Below are positions 54,647-63,592 of a DNA stretch of 64,000 nt, piece by piece. The notes beneath the pieces were generated by a model. That model was not told the origin of the DNA and did not search any database. It was given only the letters and a program-made list of their open reading frames with translations. Every line of letters starts with the position of its first letter. Position 1 is the stretch's first letter. The stretch lies in the NCBI GenBank assembly GCA_963804045.1, contig CAWDOR010000002.1, positions 1 to 64,000 of the forward strand. Direction: 5' to 3'. Both the position numbers and the translations under genes were made by a program. Source of the DNA: Rhodoblastus sp963804045 (GTDB lineage: Bacteria; Pseudomonadota; Alphaproteobacteria; Rhizobiales; Beijerinckiaceae).

Positions 54647-55087
54647 TTATTCCGGATAAAAATCCTGCGGCGCCAACTCGAAACCGGAAAATTCAAAGGC
54701 CGGGGCGACGATGCAGGACACCAGCGTCCACAGCCCCAAACTTTCCGCCTGCTGCCAGTCGCCGGCGGGGACGACGGCCTGCAAGCTCTCGCCCGCAGCG
54801 AGATCGGGCCCCACGCGATGGTCGCGCCGCCCTTCGGGGCCGGCGATCGCAAGGCGCAGCGGCGCGCCGGCCTGCCACAGCCAGATTTCCGCCGCGTCGA
54901 CGCGATGCCAGCGCGAAATTTCGCCGGCCGCCGGCAGGAAATAGATGGTTGTGGCGGCGCCGCGTCCGCCTGTCGCGGGCCGGTCCCGCCAGATTTCGCG
55001 ATAATGGCCGCCTTCGGGATGCGGTTTCAGCCCCAGCGCCGCGCAGATTTCGGCCGGCGTCAGCGAACGGTCGCGCAGATCGAGCAT
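54647..55087 (-). CDS. Cupin-fold protein, DUF985 family
   Basis: 146 residues with the family pattern LGLKPHPEGGHYREIWR near the start, TTIYFLPAAGEISRWHRVDA (metal His), and PAGDWQQAESLG plus LVSCIVAPAFEFSGFEL. A single beta-barrel cupin with unknown substrate. The stop lies three bases after the convergent tetR stop. Three bases separate it from the gene upstream, so the two are probably co-transcribed. Confidence 0.88.
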   Translation of the reverse strand: MLDLRDRSLTPAEICAALGLKPHPEGGHYREIWRDRPATGGRGAATTIYFLPAAGEISRWHRVDAAEIWLWQAGAPLRLAIAGPEGRRDHRVGPDLAAGESLQAVVPAGDWQQAESLGLWTLVSCIVAPAFEFSGFELAPQDFYPE

Positions 55088-55090
55088 GGC

Positions 55091-55618
55091 TCACACCATC
55101 CGGACGGCGCGGATGCGCAGGCTGCGGCGCGGCTTGATCCGGCGAATCAGCTCCGGCAGATCGCGCGCGCGGGCGCCAGCGACGTCGCGCCGACGCGCCA
55201 GCAGGCCGACGGCGCGCGCCAGCCCCGGCGCCAGCCGCGTTGGCAGACTATGGGGCGAGCGCCGCAACAGCGCGCCGGTAAACAGTTCGCCTTCGAGCAG
55301 CAGGTCGCCGGCCTCTTCGATAAAGCCGCCGGGCGGGGCGTAGCCGCCTTCGAGCACGAAAACGATGTCGCCGCGCGTCGCCTCCAGCGCGCGTAACAAA
55401 CCTTCCTTGGCGGAGTCGGTTTCGACATGGGCGCATCCCGCGTGATCGGCGAGCGTTGTCAAATCGTCGGCCGCGGGGCCAATCAGCACGGCGTCGCGCA
55501 CCAGGCCTTCCATCGTCGCCCGAACAAGCGCTCCCAATGTGCGCGCCAAGGCTTCGGCGGCGCGGGGGGCGGGCGTGGCGGCTCCAAGCGAGGGCGACAG
55601 GAGAATGACGGAAATCAT
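55091..55618 (-). CDS. Hypothetical protein resembling a short glycosyltransferase-like domain
   Basis: 175 residues from the ATG at 55618. The N-terminus ISVILLSPSLGAA and LEATRGDIVFVLEGGYAPPG recall the nucleotide-binding start of family 2 glycosyltransferases (ending in an EGG instead of DxD), but the C-terminal half is missing or replaced by a basic Arg-rich tail (LPELIRRIKPRRSLRIRAVR). It may be a degenerate enzyme. It is followed after three bases by the DUF985 gene. Confidence 0.6.
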   Translation of the reverse strand: MISVILLSPSLGAATPAPRAAEALARTLGALVRATMEGLVRDAVLIGPAADDLTTLADHAGCAHVETDSAKEGLLRALEATRGDIVFVLEGGYAPPGGFIEEAGDLLLEGELFTGALLRRSPHSLPTRLAPGLARAVGLLARRRDVAGARARDLPELIRRIKPRRSLRIRAVRMV

Positions 55619-55717
55619 GACCTTCCCTTTAGTCGCTTTTCCTCGCGGGCGCAAAAGCCTTGACAAAGCGTTAATGTTCGCGGATTGTTCTAGTCCTGTT
55701 TTGTTCGCGGATCGCCC

Positions 55718-56836
55718 ATGCCCCCTGCCGCCGTCCAAACCGAAGCCCTCGTCCAAACCGAAATCCTGGGAATCTCGCCGCAGCGACGGCGCGGGCGCGG
55801 CGCGGCGACCAACGTCAGCGGCCGATTCGAGAGGGAGCGCCGCGAGACTTTCGACGACGGCTGGGGCGCGCCCGACGATTTGCCGGCTTTTGCCACGGAA
55901 ATCGCCCATGAGCGACCGCGCAGCCTGATCGCCCGCAACAATTCGCCTGATATCGCCTTCGACCGTTCGATCAATCCCTATCGCGGCTGCGAACATGGCT
56001 GCGTCTATTGCTTCGCCCGGCCGAGCCACGCTTTTCTCGGCCTGTCGCCGGGGCTGGATTTTGAAAGCCGACTGACGGTCAAGGACGGCGCCGCCGACCT
56101 GCTGCGCCGCGAATTGTCGGCGCCCGGCTACCAGCCGAAGACCATCGCCATAGGAACGAACACCGATCCCTATCAGCCGATCGAACGCCGTCACCGGGTG
56201 ATGCGCGAGATTTTGCAGGTTCTCGCCGACGCCCGCCACCCCGTGGCCATTGTCACCAAATCCGCGCATATCCTGCGCGATCTCGACATTTTGGCGCCCA
56301 TGGCGGCGCAGGGCCTGGTTAAGGCGGCTTTGTCGATCACCACGCTCGACCGCCGCCTCGCCCGCGCCCTGGAGCCGCGCGCCTCGACGCCGGAGCGCCG
56401 GCTCGACGCGATCCAGGCGCTGGCCGCCGCCGGCGTGCCGACCGCAGCCATGGTCGCGCCGGTCATTCCCGGCGTCACCGATCACGAGATCGAGACCATT
56501 CTGGCCCGGGCGCAAGCCGCCGGGGCGAGCGAGGCTGGCTATATTCTGCTGCGCCTGCCGCTGGAGACCCAGGATCTCTTCGCCCATTGGCTGCTGGAAA
56601 ATTTTCCCGACAAATATCGCAAGGTGATGGCGCTGCTGCGCTCGACCCGCGACGGCAAGCTCTACGATTCAACCTGGGGTAAGCGGATGACCGGAACCGG
56701 CCCCTACGCCTGGACGCTGGGCCGCCGTTTTGAATTGGCCTGCGAACGACTGGGGCTGGGCAAGCAGAAGGGGAAATTGCGCACGGACCTTTTCCTGCGC
56801 CCACAAGGCGGCGGCGTGCAATTGAGCCTGTTTTAG
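55718..56836 (+). CDS. Radical SAM protein, PA0069/Rv2578c family
   Basis: 372 residues. The [4Fe-4S] motif is CEHGCVYC at about residues 91-98, inside INPYRGCEHGC. The family features continue with IAIGTNTDPYQPIER, VTKSAHILRDLDIL and the C-terminal GTGPYAW-LGRRFELACERLGL segment. Related to spore photoproduct lyase; the substrate is unknown, with a DNA-repair link suspected. Its stop overlaps the stop of the convergent secreted gene (56833-56836). Confidence 0.9.
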   Translation: MPPAAVQTEALVQTEILGISPQRRRGRGAATNVSGRFERERRETFDDGWGAPDDLPAFATEIAHERPRSLIARNNSPDIAFDRSINPYRGCEHGCVYCFARPSHAFLGLSPGLDFESRLTVKDGAADLLRRELSAPGYQPKTIAIGTNTDPYQPIERRHRVMREILQVLADARHPVAIVTKSAHILRDLDILAPMAAQGLVKAALSITTLDRRLARALEPRASTPERRLDAIQALAAAGVPTAAMVAPVIPGVTDHEIETILARAQAAGASEAGYILLRLPLETQDLFAHWLLENFPDKYRKVMALLRSTRDGKLYDSTWGKRMTGTGPYAWTLGRRFELACERLGLGKQKGKLRTDLFLRPQGGGVQLSLF

Positions 56837-57669
56837 CTCCGTCTCGCCGCTCGATAGGGAAAAGGCGAGAAGCGCGTCGAGACGAGGATGGGAGCCGAGC
56901 CGACAATGGGCCGGCCCCAATTCGAGGATATTCTGACTTCCGCTTGAGTCGGGGCGGCCTCGGCGGCCGGCGTCGGGGGCGCGGGCGTTGCGGGCGCGGG
57001 AGTCGGCGCGGCCGGCGGGAGGAGATCGGCGGGGCGGATCGGCGGCGTCGGCGCGGGTTCTTCCGGCGTGGGCGCCGCCGGCAAGTCTTCGCCTGGCGTC
57101 GCTGCGGGTTTTGGCTCCAACTTGGGCGGATTGACCTGCGCCGTGGCGACACGCACGCGCTGCGCCTTGACCTGAACGCCGCTCGCCGGCGCCCCGGCGG
57201 GTGAAAACACCTCCGCGATCGATCCGAAAATATCCTGGGCCGAGTGCGTGGCCGGCGCGCTGCGGGCGCGGGCCACGGCGTAATTGGGCGCCAAGGGCCT
57301 GTTGCAGTCGCGAATGCCAAGCCTGATCAGCTCAGAACCCGTCAAAACCTTGTAATTGCGGGTCAGTTCGCCCAATTTTTCGCGCACGGCGGGCGGATAG
57401 GAGGCCATCAACTGCTCGGAAATCTCCTCATTGGCGATTTTGGTGCGCAAGTCATAGGCCTTGTGGAATTTCAAGAGGCTGTCGGGATAGACGCAGACGG
57501 TGGGCAGGCTGAGCGCCAGCGTGCAGGCCGAGCGGCATTCATGCAGCCGCACCTCGCGCCCGGTCTCGAAATAGAGCCGGGTTTGCGCTCCATATTCATT
57601 GACATAGCCGCCGACATCCTTGGTGACGATAACAGGCGCGTCGCCCGGCGGTGGGTGGAGATAGGTCAT
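56833..57669 (-). CDS. Hypothetical protein, degenerate ClpP-like domain and Pro/Ala-rich tail
   Basis: 278 residues. The first 125 resemble the COG3904-type secreted ClpP-like proteins: a glycine loop (KDVGGYVNEYGAQTRL), HECRSACTLALSL where a catalytic Ser would sit, and VYPDSLLKFHKAYD where a His would. About 110 residues of low-complexity Pro/Ala/Thr follow, then a short end. No signal peptide is visible at the annotated start, which is odd for this family. It diverges from the GNAT gene across a CtrA box. Confidence 0.6.
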   Translation of the reverse strand: MTYLHPPPGDAPVIVTKDVGGYVNEYGAQTRLYFETGREVRLHECRSACTLALSLPTVCVYPDSLLKFHKAYDLRTKIANEEISEQLMASYPPAVREKLGELTRNYKVLTGSELIRLGIRDCNRPLAPNYAVARARSAPATHSAQDIFGSIAEVFSPAGAPASGVQVKAQRVRVATAQVNPPKLEPKPAATPGEDLPAAPTPEEPAPTPPIRPADLLPPAAPTPAPATPAPPTPAAEAAPTQAEVRISSNWGRPIVGSAPILVSTRFSPFPYRAARRS

Positions 57670-57714
57670 GGCGCCAGCAGGGTTGGGTTTTCCCCGAACA
57701 TGGCTGTCATAGAG

Positions 57715-57729
57715 TTAAGGCATTGTTAA
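57715..57729. promoter_or_regulatory. Perfect CtrA binding box, TTAA-N7-TTAA
   Basis: TTAAGGCATTGTTAA is an exact CtrA site. It lies 46 bases before the secreted-protein start (57669, minus) and 26 bases before the GNAT start (57755, plus), so it could control either gene. Confidence 0.6.
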
Positions 57730-57754
57730 CGTCATCCATCGCCGGACCGCAGCC

Positions 57755-58291
57755 TTGACTCCTTCCATAGAACCCATTTCGCTCGGCCATGCCGAGGCCT
57801 TTCACGCCCTGTTCGACGCGGTGGCGCGCGAAAAGCATTTTCTCGCTTCCCTTCAAGCCCCGCCCATCGAAAAATTGCGAGAGTTTTTGGCGTCCGTCAT
57901 GAAGACAGAGGCGCCGTTCCATGTCGCCACAATCCATAGTGAGTTAATCGGCTGGTGCGACGCCCAGCCACGCAAATATGAATCAGAAAACCACCGGGCG
58001 GTGTTGGGAATCGGCCTGGCCAAGCCCTGGCGCGGAAAGGGATTTGGCCGGGCGTTGATGGCGCGCACCCTCGACGCGGCTTTCGCGTCTGGCTTTGAAA
58101 AGGTCGAGCTGACTGTGCGCGACGACAATAGCGCCGCGAAAAAGCTCTATCGGCGCATGGGCTTCCGCGTCGAAGGCTTTTTCCACGACGCGGCGCGAGT
58201 CGAGGGGCAATATTACGATGTGCTGGGCATGGCGCTGAGCCGCCGCGACTATCTCGCTCACTCCGCCGCTTCGGGCGTCGCGGCGCGATAG
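57755..58291 (+). CDS. GNAT-family N-acetyltransferase
   Basis: 178 residues from a TTG. The acetyl-CoA loop is LGIGLAKPWRGKGFGRALMAR, a variant of the usual RGxG, and the end has NSAAKKLYRRMGFRVEGF, typical of RimJ/RimL-type or antibiotic-resistance GNATs. The acceptor is not predictable. The C-terminal 34 bases overlap the ccrM gene on the other strand. Confidence 0.88.
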   Translation: MTPSIEPISLGHAEAFHALFDAVAREKHFLASLQAPPIEKLREFLASVMKTEAPFHVATIHSELIGWCDAQPRKYESENHRAVLGIGLAKPWRGKGFGRALMARTLDAAFASGFEKVELTVRDDNSAAKKLYRRMGFRVEGFFHDAARVEGQYYDVLGMALSRRDYLAHSAASGVAAR

Positions 58292-59448
58292 CGGGCGCGC
58301 AGATCGTCGATGCAGAGATCGGCGCCGTTTTCCTGGCATCGCCAGAAGGTCCAGCCGTTGCAGGCCGGCAGGCCCTGGGCCAGAGCGCCGATCTTGTGGA
58401 TCGAGCCGACAATGTCGCCCAGCGCAATGGCGCCGTCGGCGCGCACTGTGGCGCGCCAGCGTTTCTTCTCGTCGAAAAGCTCGGCGCCCGGCGCGATCAT
58501 GCCGGATTCGACCAGGCTGGCGAAGGCGACGCGCTTTTCCTGGCGTTTAGCGACGGGATTGTGGAAGGCGGTTTCCGGCAGAGGCGCGGCGGCGGCGATT
58601 CTGGCGTGGGCGGCGTCTATATAAGTCGCGTCGCGCTCGCAGCCGATGAAATGGCGGCCGAGCTTTTTCGCCACCGCGCCGGTGGTGCCGGAGCCGAAGA
58701 AAGGATCGACCACAATATCGCCCGGCTTGGTCGCGGCCATCAGGATGCGGGCCAGCAAAGCTTCCGGCTTTTGCGTCGGGTGGGTCTTTTTGCCGTCCTC
58801 GTCCTTCAGCCTTTCAGCGCCGGTGCAGATCGGAAAATACCAGTCGGAACGGACCTGACGGTCCTCATTGCCGGCCTTGAGCGCCTCGTAATTGAAGGTG
58901 TAGCTCTTGGAGGTCGCACTTTTGCTCGCCCAGATCAGCGTCTCATGGGCGTTGGTGAAGCGGCGGCCGCGAAAATTGGGCATGGGATTGGCTTTGCGCC
59001 AGACGATGTCATTGAGGATCCAGAAGCCGAGATCCTGCATGATCGCGCCGACGCGGAAAATATTATGATAGGAGCCGATGACGAAAATGGTGGCGTCCGG
59101 CTTCATCGCCCGGCGCGCGGCGGCGAGCCAGTCGCGGCTGAAGCGGTCGTAATCGGCGAAAGAGGCGAATTTGTCCCAATCGTCGTCGACGGCGTCGACT
59201 TCGCTCTGGTCGGGGCGGGTGAGGCCGCCTTCGAGCTGGAGATTATAAGGGGGGTCGGCGAAGACCAGATCGACGCTGGCCTCCGGCAGCCCGCGCAGCG
59301 ACTCGATGCAGTCGCCGACCAGGATCACGTCGCGCGGCGGGGCGACACTGAGTCCCGCCGCGCCCGGGCGGCGAACCGGCTGAAGTCCAGTACGCGAAAC
59401 CAGTTTCTGGACTTTGGAGCCGGCCGCCCCGGCGCGTTGGATACTCAT
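58258..59448 (-). CDS. ccrM: Cell-cycle DNA adenine methyltransferase CcrM (GANTC)
   Basis: 396 residues, slightly longer than the Caulobacter enzyme (358). Beta-class order: DPPYNLQLEGGL (catalytic, about residue 65), then FFGSGTTGAVAKKLGRHFIG (SAM site, about residue 250), then a C-terminal DNA-binding domain (ERDATYIDAAHAR, RYRAATPEA end). It has the CcrM-specific extra C-terminal part (SIHKIGALAQGLPACNGWTF). CcrM methylates GANTC late in replication and resets transcription. A 7-of-8 CtrA site lies 111 bases upstream, agreeing with CtrA control known in Caulobacter. Confidence 0.94.
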   Translation of the reverse strand: MSIQRAGAAGSKVQKLVSRTGLQPVRRPGAAGLSVAPPRDVILVGDCIESLRGLPEASVDLVFADPPYNLQLEGGLTRPDQSEVDAVDDDWDKFASFADYDRFSRDWLAAARRAMKPDATIFVIGSYHNIFRVGAIMQDLGFWILNDIVWRKANPMPNFRGRRFTNAHETLIWASKSATSKSYTFNYEALKAGNEDRQVRSDWYFPICTGAERLKDEDGKKTHPTQKPEALLARILMAATKPGDIVVDPFFGSGTTGAVAKKLGRHFIGCERDATYIDAAHARIAAAAPLPETAFHNPVAKRQEKRVAFASLVESGMIAPGAELFDEKKRWRATVRADGAIALGDIVGSIHKIGALAQGLPACNGWTFWRCQENGADLCIDDLRARYRAATPEAAE

Positions 59449-59558
59449 GAACTCGAAACCATCTACGCGACTGACTGACCAGCCGAACTTAGCCGCGCCA
59501 GGGTAAAGACGAGGTTTAGAAAGCCTTGGCGAACCTGTCCCTTTTCCGCACGAAAAAC

Positions 59559-59573
59559 TTAACGCGTTCTTAG
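59559..59573. promoter_or_regulatory. Near-consensus CtrA box upstream of ccrM
   Basis: TTAACGCGTTCTTAG matches TTAA-N7-TTAA at seven of eight fixed bases. It lies 111 bases before the ccrM start, in the 237-bp interval shared with rnhB (whose stop is at 59686). CtrA control of ccrM is established in Caulobacter. Confidence 0.55.
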
Positions 59574-59685
59574 GGTTACCAAGAGTTAGCGCCCTTAGTT
59601 GTCAGGTGTTAAGATCGTGTGAACGCTGGCCCGCCCCGCCGCATGGCGGCAAGAACTCTATAAACGGGGCGGCTCACAGCGCGGC

Positions 59686-60291
59686 TCACAGCGCGGCGCG
59701 CACCGGGGCGAAGGAGCGTCGATGCTCCGGGCAGGGGCCAAAACGCTTCAGCGCCGCCAGATGGGCCGGGGTCGGATAGCCCGCGTGGACGGCGAAACCG
59801 TAAACAGGATAAAGCTCGTCGAGCCGCGTCATCAACCGGTCGCGGCTCACCTTGGCGACGATCGAGGCGGCGGCGATGGACAGCGAGGTCGCGTCGCCCT
59901 TGATCACGGCGCGGGCCGGGCAGATCAGCGTCGGCGCGTCGCGCCCATCGATCAGGGCGAGGGCCGGCTTGACCGCCAGCGCCCTTGCGACGCGGGCCAT
60001 GCAGGCGAGCGTCGCCCCGCGGATGTTGAGCGCGTCGACTTCCGCCGCCGGGGCCAGGGCCACGGAAACCGCCAGGGCCGTCGCGTAAATTTCTTCCGCC
60101 AGCGCCTCGCGTTTCTTAGCGGTGAGTTTCTTGGAATCGTCGAGTCCCCGCGGCAGATTGTCGCGGTCGAGAATCACGGCGGCGACGCAGACCGGTCCGG
60201 CCAAAGGCCCGCGCCCGACCTCGTCGATCCCGGCGATGGGGTAAAGGCCCTGGCGAAAAGCCTCGCGCTCGAGTTCGAAATGGGCGACCAT
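59686..60291 (-). CDS. rnhB: Ribonuclease HII
   Basis: 201 residues. Motif I is IAGIDEVGRGPLAGPVCVAA with the catalytic Asp-Glu, then LDDSKKLTAKKREALAEEI and GDATSLSIAAASIVAKVSRD. It removes RNA primers and misincorporated ribonucleotides. Its ATG starts at the base right after the udg stop codon, so the two repair genes form an operon. Confidence 0.95.
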   Translation of the reverse strand: MVAHFELEREAFRQGLYPIAGIDEVGRGPLAGPVCVAAVILDRDNLPRGLDDSKKLTAKKREALAEEIYATALAVSVALAPAAEVDALNIRGATLACMARVARALAVKPALALIDGRDAPTLICPARAVIKGDATSLSIAAASIVAKVSRDRLMTRLDELYPVYGFAVHAGYPTPAHLAALKRFGPCPEHRRSFAPVRAAL

Positions 60292-61167
60292 CTACGCCTC
60301 GTCCAGCGCCTTTTTCAGCGCCCGTAAATCGCGCCAGGCCTGGGCCTTGGCGAGCGGCGCGCGCAGCAGATAGGCGGGATGCAGCATGGGCAGGGCGCGC
60401 ACCCGCTTGCCGGCGCAATCATAGTCGCGCCAATGGCCGCGCAGCCGCATGATGCCTTCCTTTTCGCCGAGCAGGGTCTGGGCCGCCGAGGCGCCGAGCA
60501 GCACGAGAAAATCCGGGGAAACCAGTTCGATCTGGCGGCGGACGAAGGGCAGGCAGAGCGCCAGTTCCTGCGGCGTCGGCGTGCGATTGCCCGGCGGGCG
60601 CCAGGGCACGACATTGGCGATATAGACTTTTGTGCGGTCGAGGCCGATGGCGGCGAGCATTTTGTCCAGCAGTTGCCCGGCGCGGCCGACGAAAGGTTTG
60701 CCAATCCGGTCCTCGTCGGCGCCTGGACCCTCGCCGACGATCATCACCCGCGCATTGGGCGCGCCGTCGGCGAAAACCAGTTGGGTCGCCGAGTTTTTCA
60801 GCGCGCAGCCGTCGTAAGCCGCGAGCCTTTCGCGCAAGTCTTCCAGCGTTTGGGCGCTGGCCGCCTGTTCGCGCGCCCCGGCGCTGGCGGCGTCATGGCT
60901 CAGGCCCAGCACGGGATTGGCGGCGGCGCCGATTTTTTCGCGCGGCGCCGGACTCGCGGCTTTTTCGCGCGGGCGCTGCTGGGGAGCGGGCGGCGTCGGG
61001 GCGACGGGCGCTTCCAGCCGGCGGGCCTCGGTTTCGCGCGCCAAAACTTCGGATTCGGCGAAACGGTCAAAAGCCGTCTCAGCGACCGGCGCATCCACGC
61101 CAATATCGCGATAAAAGCGCAACACAGCCGCAAGGCCGTCGCGATCGAGCGCCGAAAGATCGAGCAT
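60292..61167 (-). CDS. Uracil-DNA glycosylase, family 4/5 type
   Basis: 291 residues from the ATG at 61167. The glycosylase core from about residue 120 shows VMIVGEGPGADEDRIGKPFVGRAGQLLDKML (motif A; only partly quoted elsewhere), the central VVPWRPPGNRTPT, and LHPAYLLRAPLAK (motif B). The N-terminal 90 residues form a Pro/Ala-rich linker. Fe-S cysteines are harder to place: GCALKNSATQLVFADG is one, and others lie at LCLPFV and DCAGKRV. It starts base-excision repair of deaminated C. It is coupled to rnhB. Confidence 0.88.
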   Translation of the reverse strand: MLDLSALDRDGLAAVLRFYRDIGVDAPVAETAFDRFAESEVLARETEARRLEAPVAPTPPAPQQRPREKAASPAPREKIGAAANPVLGLSHDAASAGAREQAASAQTLEDLRERLAAYDGCALKNSATQLVFADGAPNARVMIVGEGPGADEDRIGKPFVGRAGQLLDKMLAAIGLDRTKVYIANVVPWRPPGNRTPTPQELALCLPFVRRQIELVSPDFLVLLGASAAQTLLGEKEGIMRLRGHWRDYDCAGKRVRALPMLHPAYLLRAPLAKAQAWRDLRALKKALDEA

Positions 61168-61306
61168 CGGCCTTTGTAGCCAGTCCGGCGCGGCGGCGCA
61201 AATGGCGCCGCAACGCAAAAAAACGCCGCCAATGGCCATTGGGCCAGTGGACAGCGGCGCGCGACGCGCTAAGAAAGCAGGCTGGACACTACTGCGGGAG
61301 ACAGGG

Positions 61307-62974
61307 ATGAGCGCGTTGGAGCCCCGGGAATCGATGGATTATGACGTCGTCGTGGTTGGCGGCGGACCGGCGGGCCTTTCGGCGGCGATCCGGCTGAAGC
61401 AGATCAATCCCGAATTCACCGTCGTGGTCGTGGAAAAGGGCTCGGAAGTCGGCGCCCATATTCTCTCCGGCGCGGTGGTCGATCCCATCGGCCTCGACAA
61501 ATTGCTCCCCGATTGGCGCGAAGACCCGGTCGCTCCGTTGAAGACCCAGGTCAGCGAGGACCGTTTCTACATGCTCGGCCAGGGCGGCGGCGTGCGCCTG
61601 CCCAATTTCGCCATGCCGCCGTTGATGAACAATCACGGCAAATATGTCGGCTCGCTCGGCAATGTCGCCCGCTTCCTCGCCGCCAAGGCCGAGGAGCTGG
61701 GCGTGGAAATCTATCCCGGCTTCGCCGCCGCCGAGATTCTCTATGGCGATAAATGCGAAGTTTTGGGCGTCGCCACCGGCGACATGGGCGTCGGCCGCGA
61801 TGGCCAGCCCAAGGACTCTTTCACCCGCGGCATGGAGCTCAGGGGCAAATACACCTTGTTCGCCGAGGGCGCGCGCGGCTCGCTGTCCAAGCAGCTGATC
61901 GCCAAATACAAGCTGGACGAGGGCCGCGAGCCGCAGAAATACGGCATTGGCGTCAAGGAGCTGTGGCAGGTCGATCCAGCCAAGCACCAGCCCGGCCTGG
62001 TCCAGCACGCCTTCGGCTGGCCGCTGGATTCGCACACCGGCGGCGGCGCCTTCCTCTATCATATCGAGGACAATCAGGTGGTGGTGGGCTATGTCATCCA
62101 CCTCAATTACAAGAATCCGACGCTGTCGCCTTTCGACGAATTCCAGCGTTTCAAAACCCATCCCTATTTCCGCGACACTTTTGTCGGCGGCAAGCGCATC
62201 GCCTATGGCGCCCGCGCCTTGACCGAAGGCGGTTGGCAATCGGTGCCGAAGCTGGTTTTCGCCGGCGGCGCGCTGATCGGCTGCGCGGCCGGCTTCATGA
62301 ATGTCCCGCGCATCAAGGGCTCGCATAATGCGGTGCTGTCGGGGATCGAGGCGGCGGAAGCCGCCGCTGAGGCTCTCGCCGCGGGCCGCGGCCATGACGA
62401 GCTTTCCGCTTACGAAAAGGGCTGGCGCGCCGGACCGATCGGCGCCGATCTCAAGAAAGTGCGCAACGTCAAGCCGCTCTGGTCGAAATTCGGCACGTTC
62501 ATCGGCGTTCCCCTGGGCGGGATCGACATGTGGCTCAACAATCTCGCGGGCCTGACGCTGTTTGGCACGCTCAAGCACGGCAAGCCGGATTACGCCACGC
62601 TGAAGCCGCTGAGCGAGGTGACGCCAATTGTCTATCCCAAGCCGGATGGCGTGGTCTCCTTCGACAAGCTCTCCTCGGTGTTCCTGTCGAGCACCAATCA
62701 CGAGGAAGACCAGCCGATCCATCTGAAGCTGAGCGATCCCTCGATCCCGCTGACGAGCAATCTGCCGCTCTATGGCGAACCGGCCCGGCTTTACTGCCCG
62801 GCGGGCGTCTATGAAGTGCTCTATGGCGACGAGGCGGCGAAAACCGATCCGCGTTTCGTCATCAACGCGCAGAATTGCGTCCATTGCAAAACCTGCGACA
62901 TCAAGGACCCCGCGCAGAACATCACATGGACCACGCCCGAGGGCGGCGGCGGACCGAATTATCCGAATATGTGA
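61307..62974 (+). CDS. Electron transfer flavoprotein-ubiquinone oxidoreductase
   Basis: 555 residues from the ATG at 61307 (GGGAGACAGG upstream). FAD-binding GGGPAGLSAAIRLKQ near residue 15, ETF-QO-specific GSEVGAHILSGAVV, and the C-terminal [4Fe-4S] cysteines CPAGVYEVLY and CVHCKTCDIKDPAQNITWTTPEGG-type end are present. It feeds electrons from fatty acid and amino acid dehydrogenases via ETF into ubiquinone. No etfAB lies nearby. Confidence 0.95.
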   Translation: MSALEPRESMDYDVVVVGGGPAGLSAAIRLKQINPEFTVVVVEKGSEVGAHILSGAVVDPIGLDKLLPDWREDPVAPLKTQVSEDRFYMLGQGGGVRLPNFAMPPLMNNHGKYVGSLGNVARFLAAKAEELGVEIYPGFAAAEILYGDKCEVLGVATGDMGVGRDGQPKDSFTRGMELRGKYTLFAEGARGSLSKQLIAKYKLDEGREPQKYGIGVKELWQVDPAKHQPGLVQHAFGWPLDSHTGGGAFLYHIEDNQVVVGYVIHLNYKNPTLSPFDEFQRFKTHPYFRDTFVGGKRIAYGARALTEGGWQSVPKLVFAGGALIGCAAGFMNVPRIKGSHNAVLSGIEAAEAAAEALAAGRGHDELSAYEKGWRAGPIGADLKKVRNVKPLWSKFGTFIGVPLGGIDMWLNNLAGLTLFGTLKHGKPDYATLKPLSEVTPIVYPKPDGVVSFDKLSSVFLSSTNHEEDQPIHLKLSDPSIPLTSNLPLYGEPARLYCPAGVYEVLYGDEAAKTDPRFVINAQNCVHCKTCDIKDPAQNITWTTPEGGGGPNYPNM

Positions 62975-63049
62975 GACGGCGGCTCAAAGCTTAACCCGGC
63001 ATAAATCGGCTCCGGCTAACGTGACCCTACGTTTGTCGGAGCTTGAACC

Positions 63050-63592
63050 ATGGCCAGTGCGCGCAAGATTGCTCTCCCCCTGATGTTTTTCGCGGCGGGC
63101 TGCGCGCCGGCATTGGCTGGCGGCTATGGCGCGGAATCGAGCTTTCCCTTCGTCGACAATCTTGTGCAATGGGCGAGGCTGGACAATCTCGACGGCGACC
63201 ATCGCGATTTTCTCGGCCTGATCCTGGTCGGCTATAGCCTGGCCTTTGGCTATTTCGCCCATTTGTTTTTGCGCGGGGCCAGTTTCGGCATCGCCGTCAA
63301 CGCGATCATCGCCGTGATCGGCTGTAGTTTGGCGCTGATCGGCCTTGGTCCGCGTTTTGGCCTGTTGTCGCGGCTGTCGGGCAAGACGCAGGAATTTGTC
63401 ATGACCATCGGCGTCGCCGCCGCCGCCGTGCCGATGCTGCTTCTGGCCGTGACGCTGGCGCTCGCCCTGCGCCGCGGCTCGGTGAATCTGTTCTATTTCC
63501 GCATGCGGCGCAGGCAAGACGCCCAGCGCGCCCACCTGGTTCAGGCGGAGCTGCCGCCGCGCATCGCCGACATCGTCAAGAAATCGGCTTAA
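63050..63592 (+). CDS. Hypothetical membrane protein with signal peptide
   Basis: 180 residues. Signal peptide MASARKIALPLMFFAAGCAP with cut after ALA, then three predicted membrane helices (FLGLILVGYSLAFGYFAHLF, IAVNAIIAVIGCSLALIGLG, TIGVAAAAVPMLLLAVTLAL) and a basic cytoplasmic end with RMRRRQDAQRAHL. No family recognised. It lies 75 bases after ETF-QO. Its last 17 bases overlap the end of the convergent glutamate synthase gene. Confidence 0.65.
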   Translation: MASARKIALPLMFFAAGCAPALAGGYGAESSFPFVDNLVQWARLDNLDGDHRDFLGLILVGYSLAFGYFAHLFLRGASFGIAVNAIIAVIGCSLALIGLGPRFGLLSRLSGKTQEFVMTIGVAAAAVPMLLLAVTLALALRRGSVNLFYFRMRRRQDAQRAHLVQAELPPRIADIVKKSA

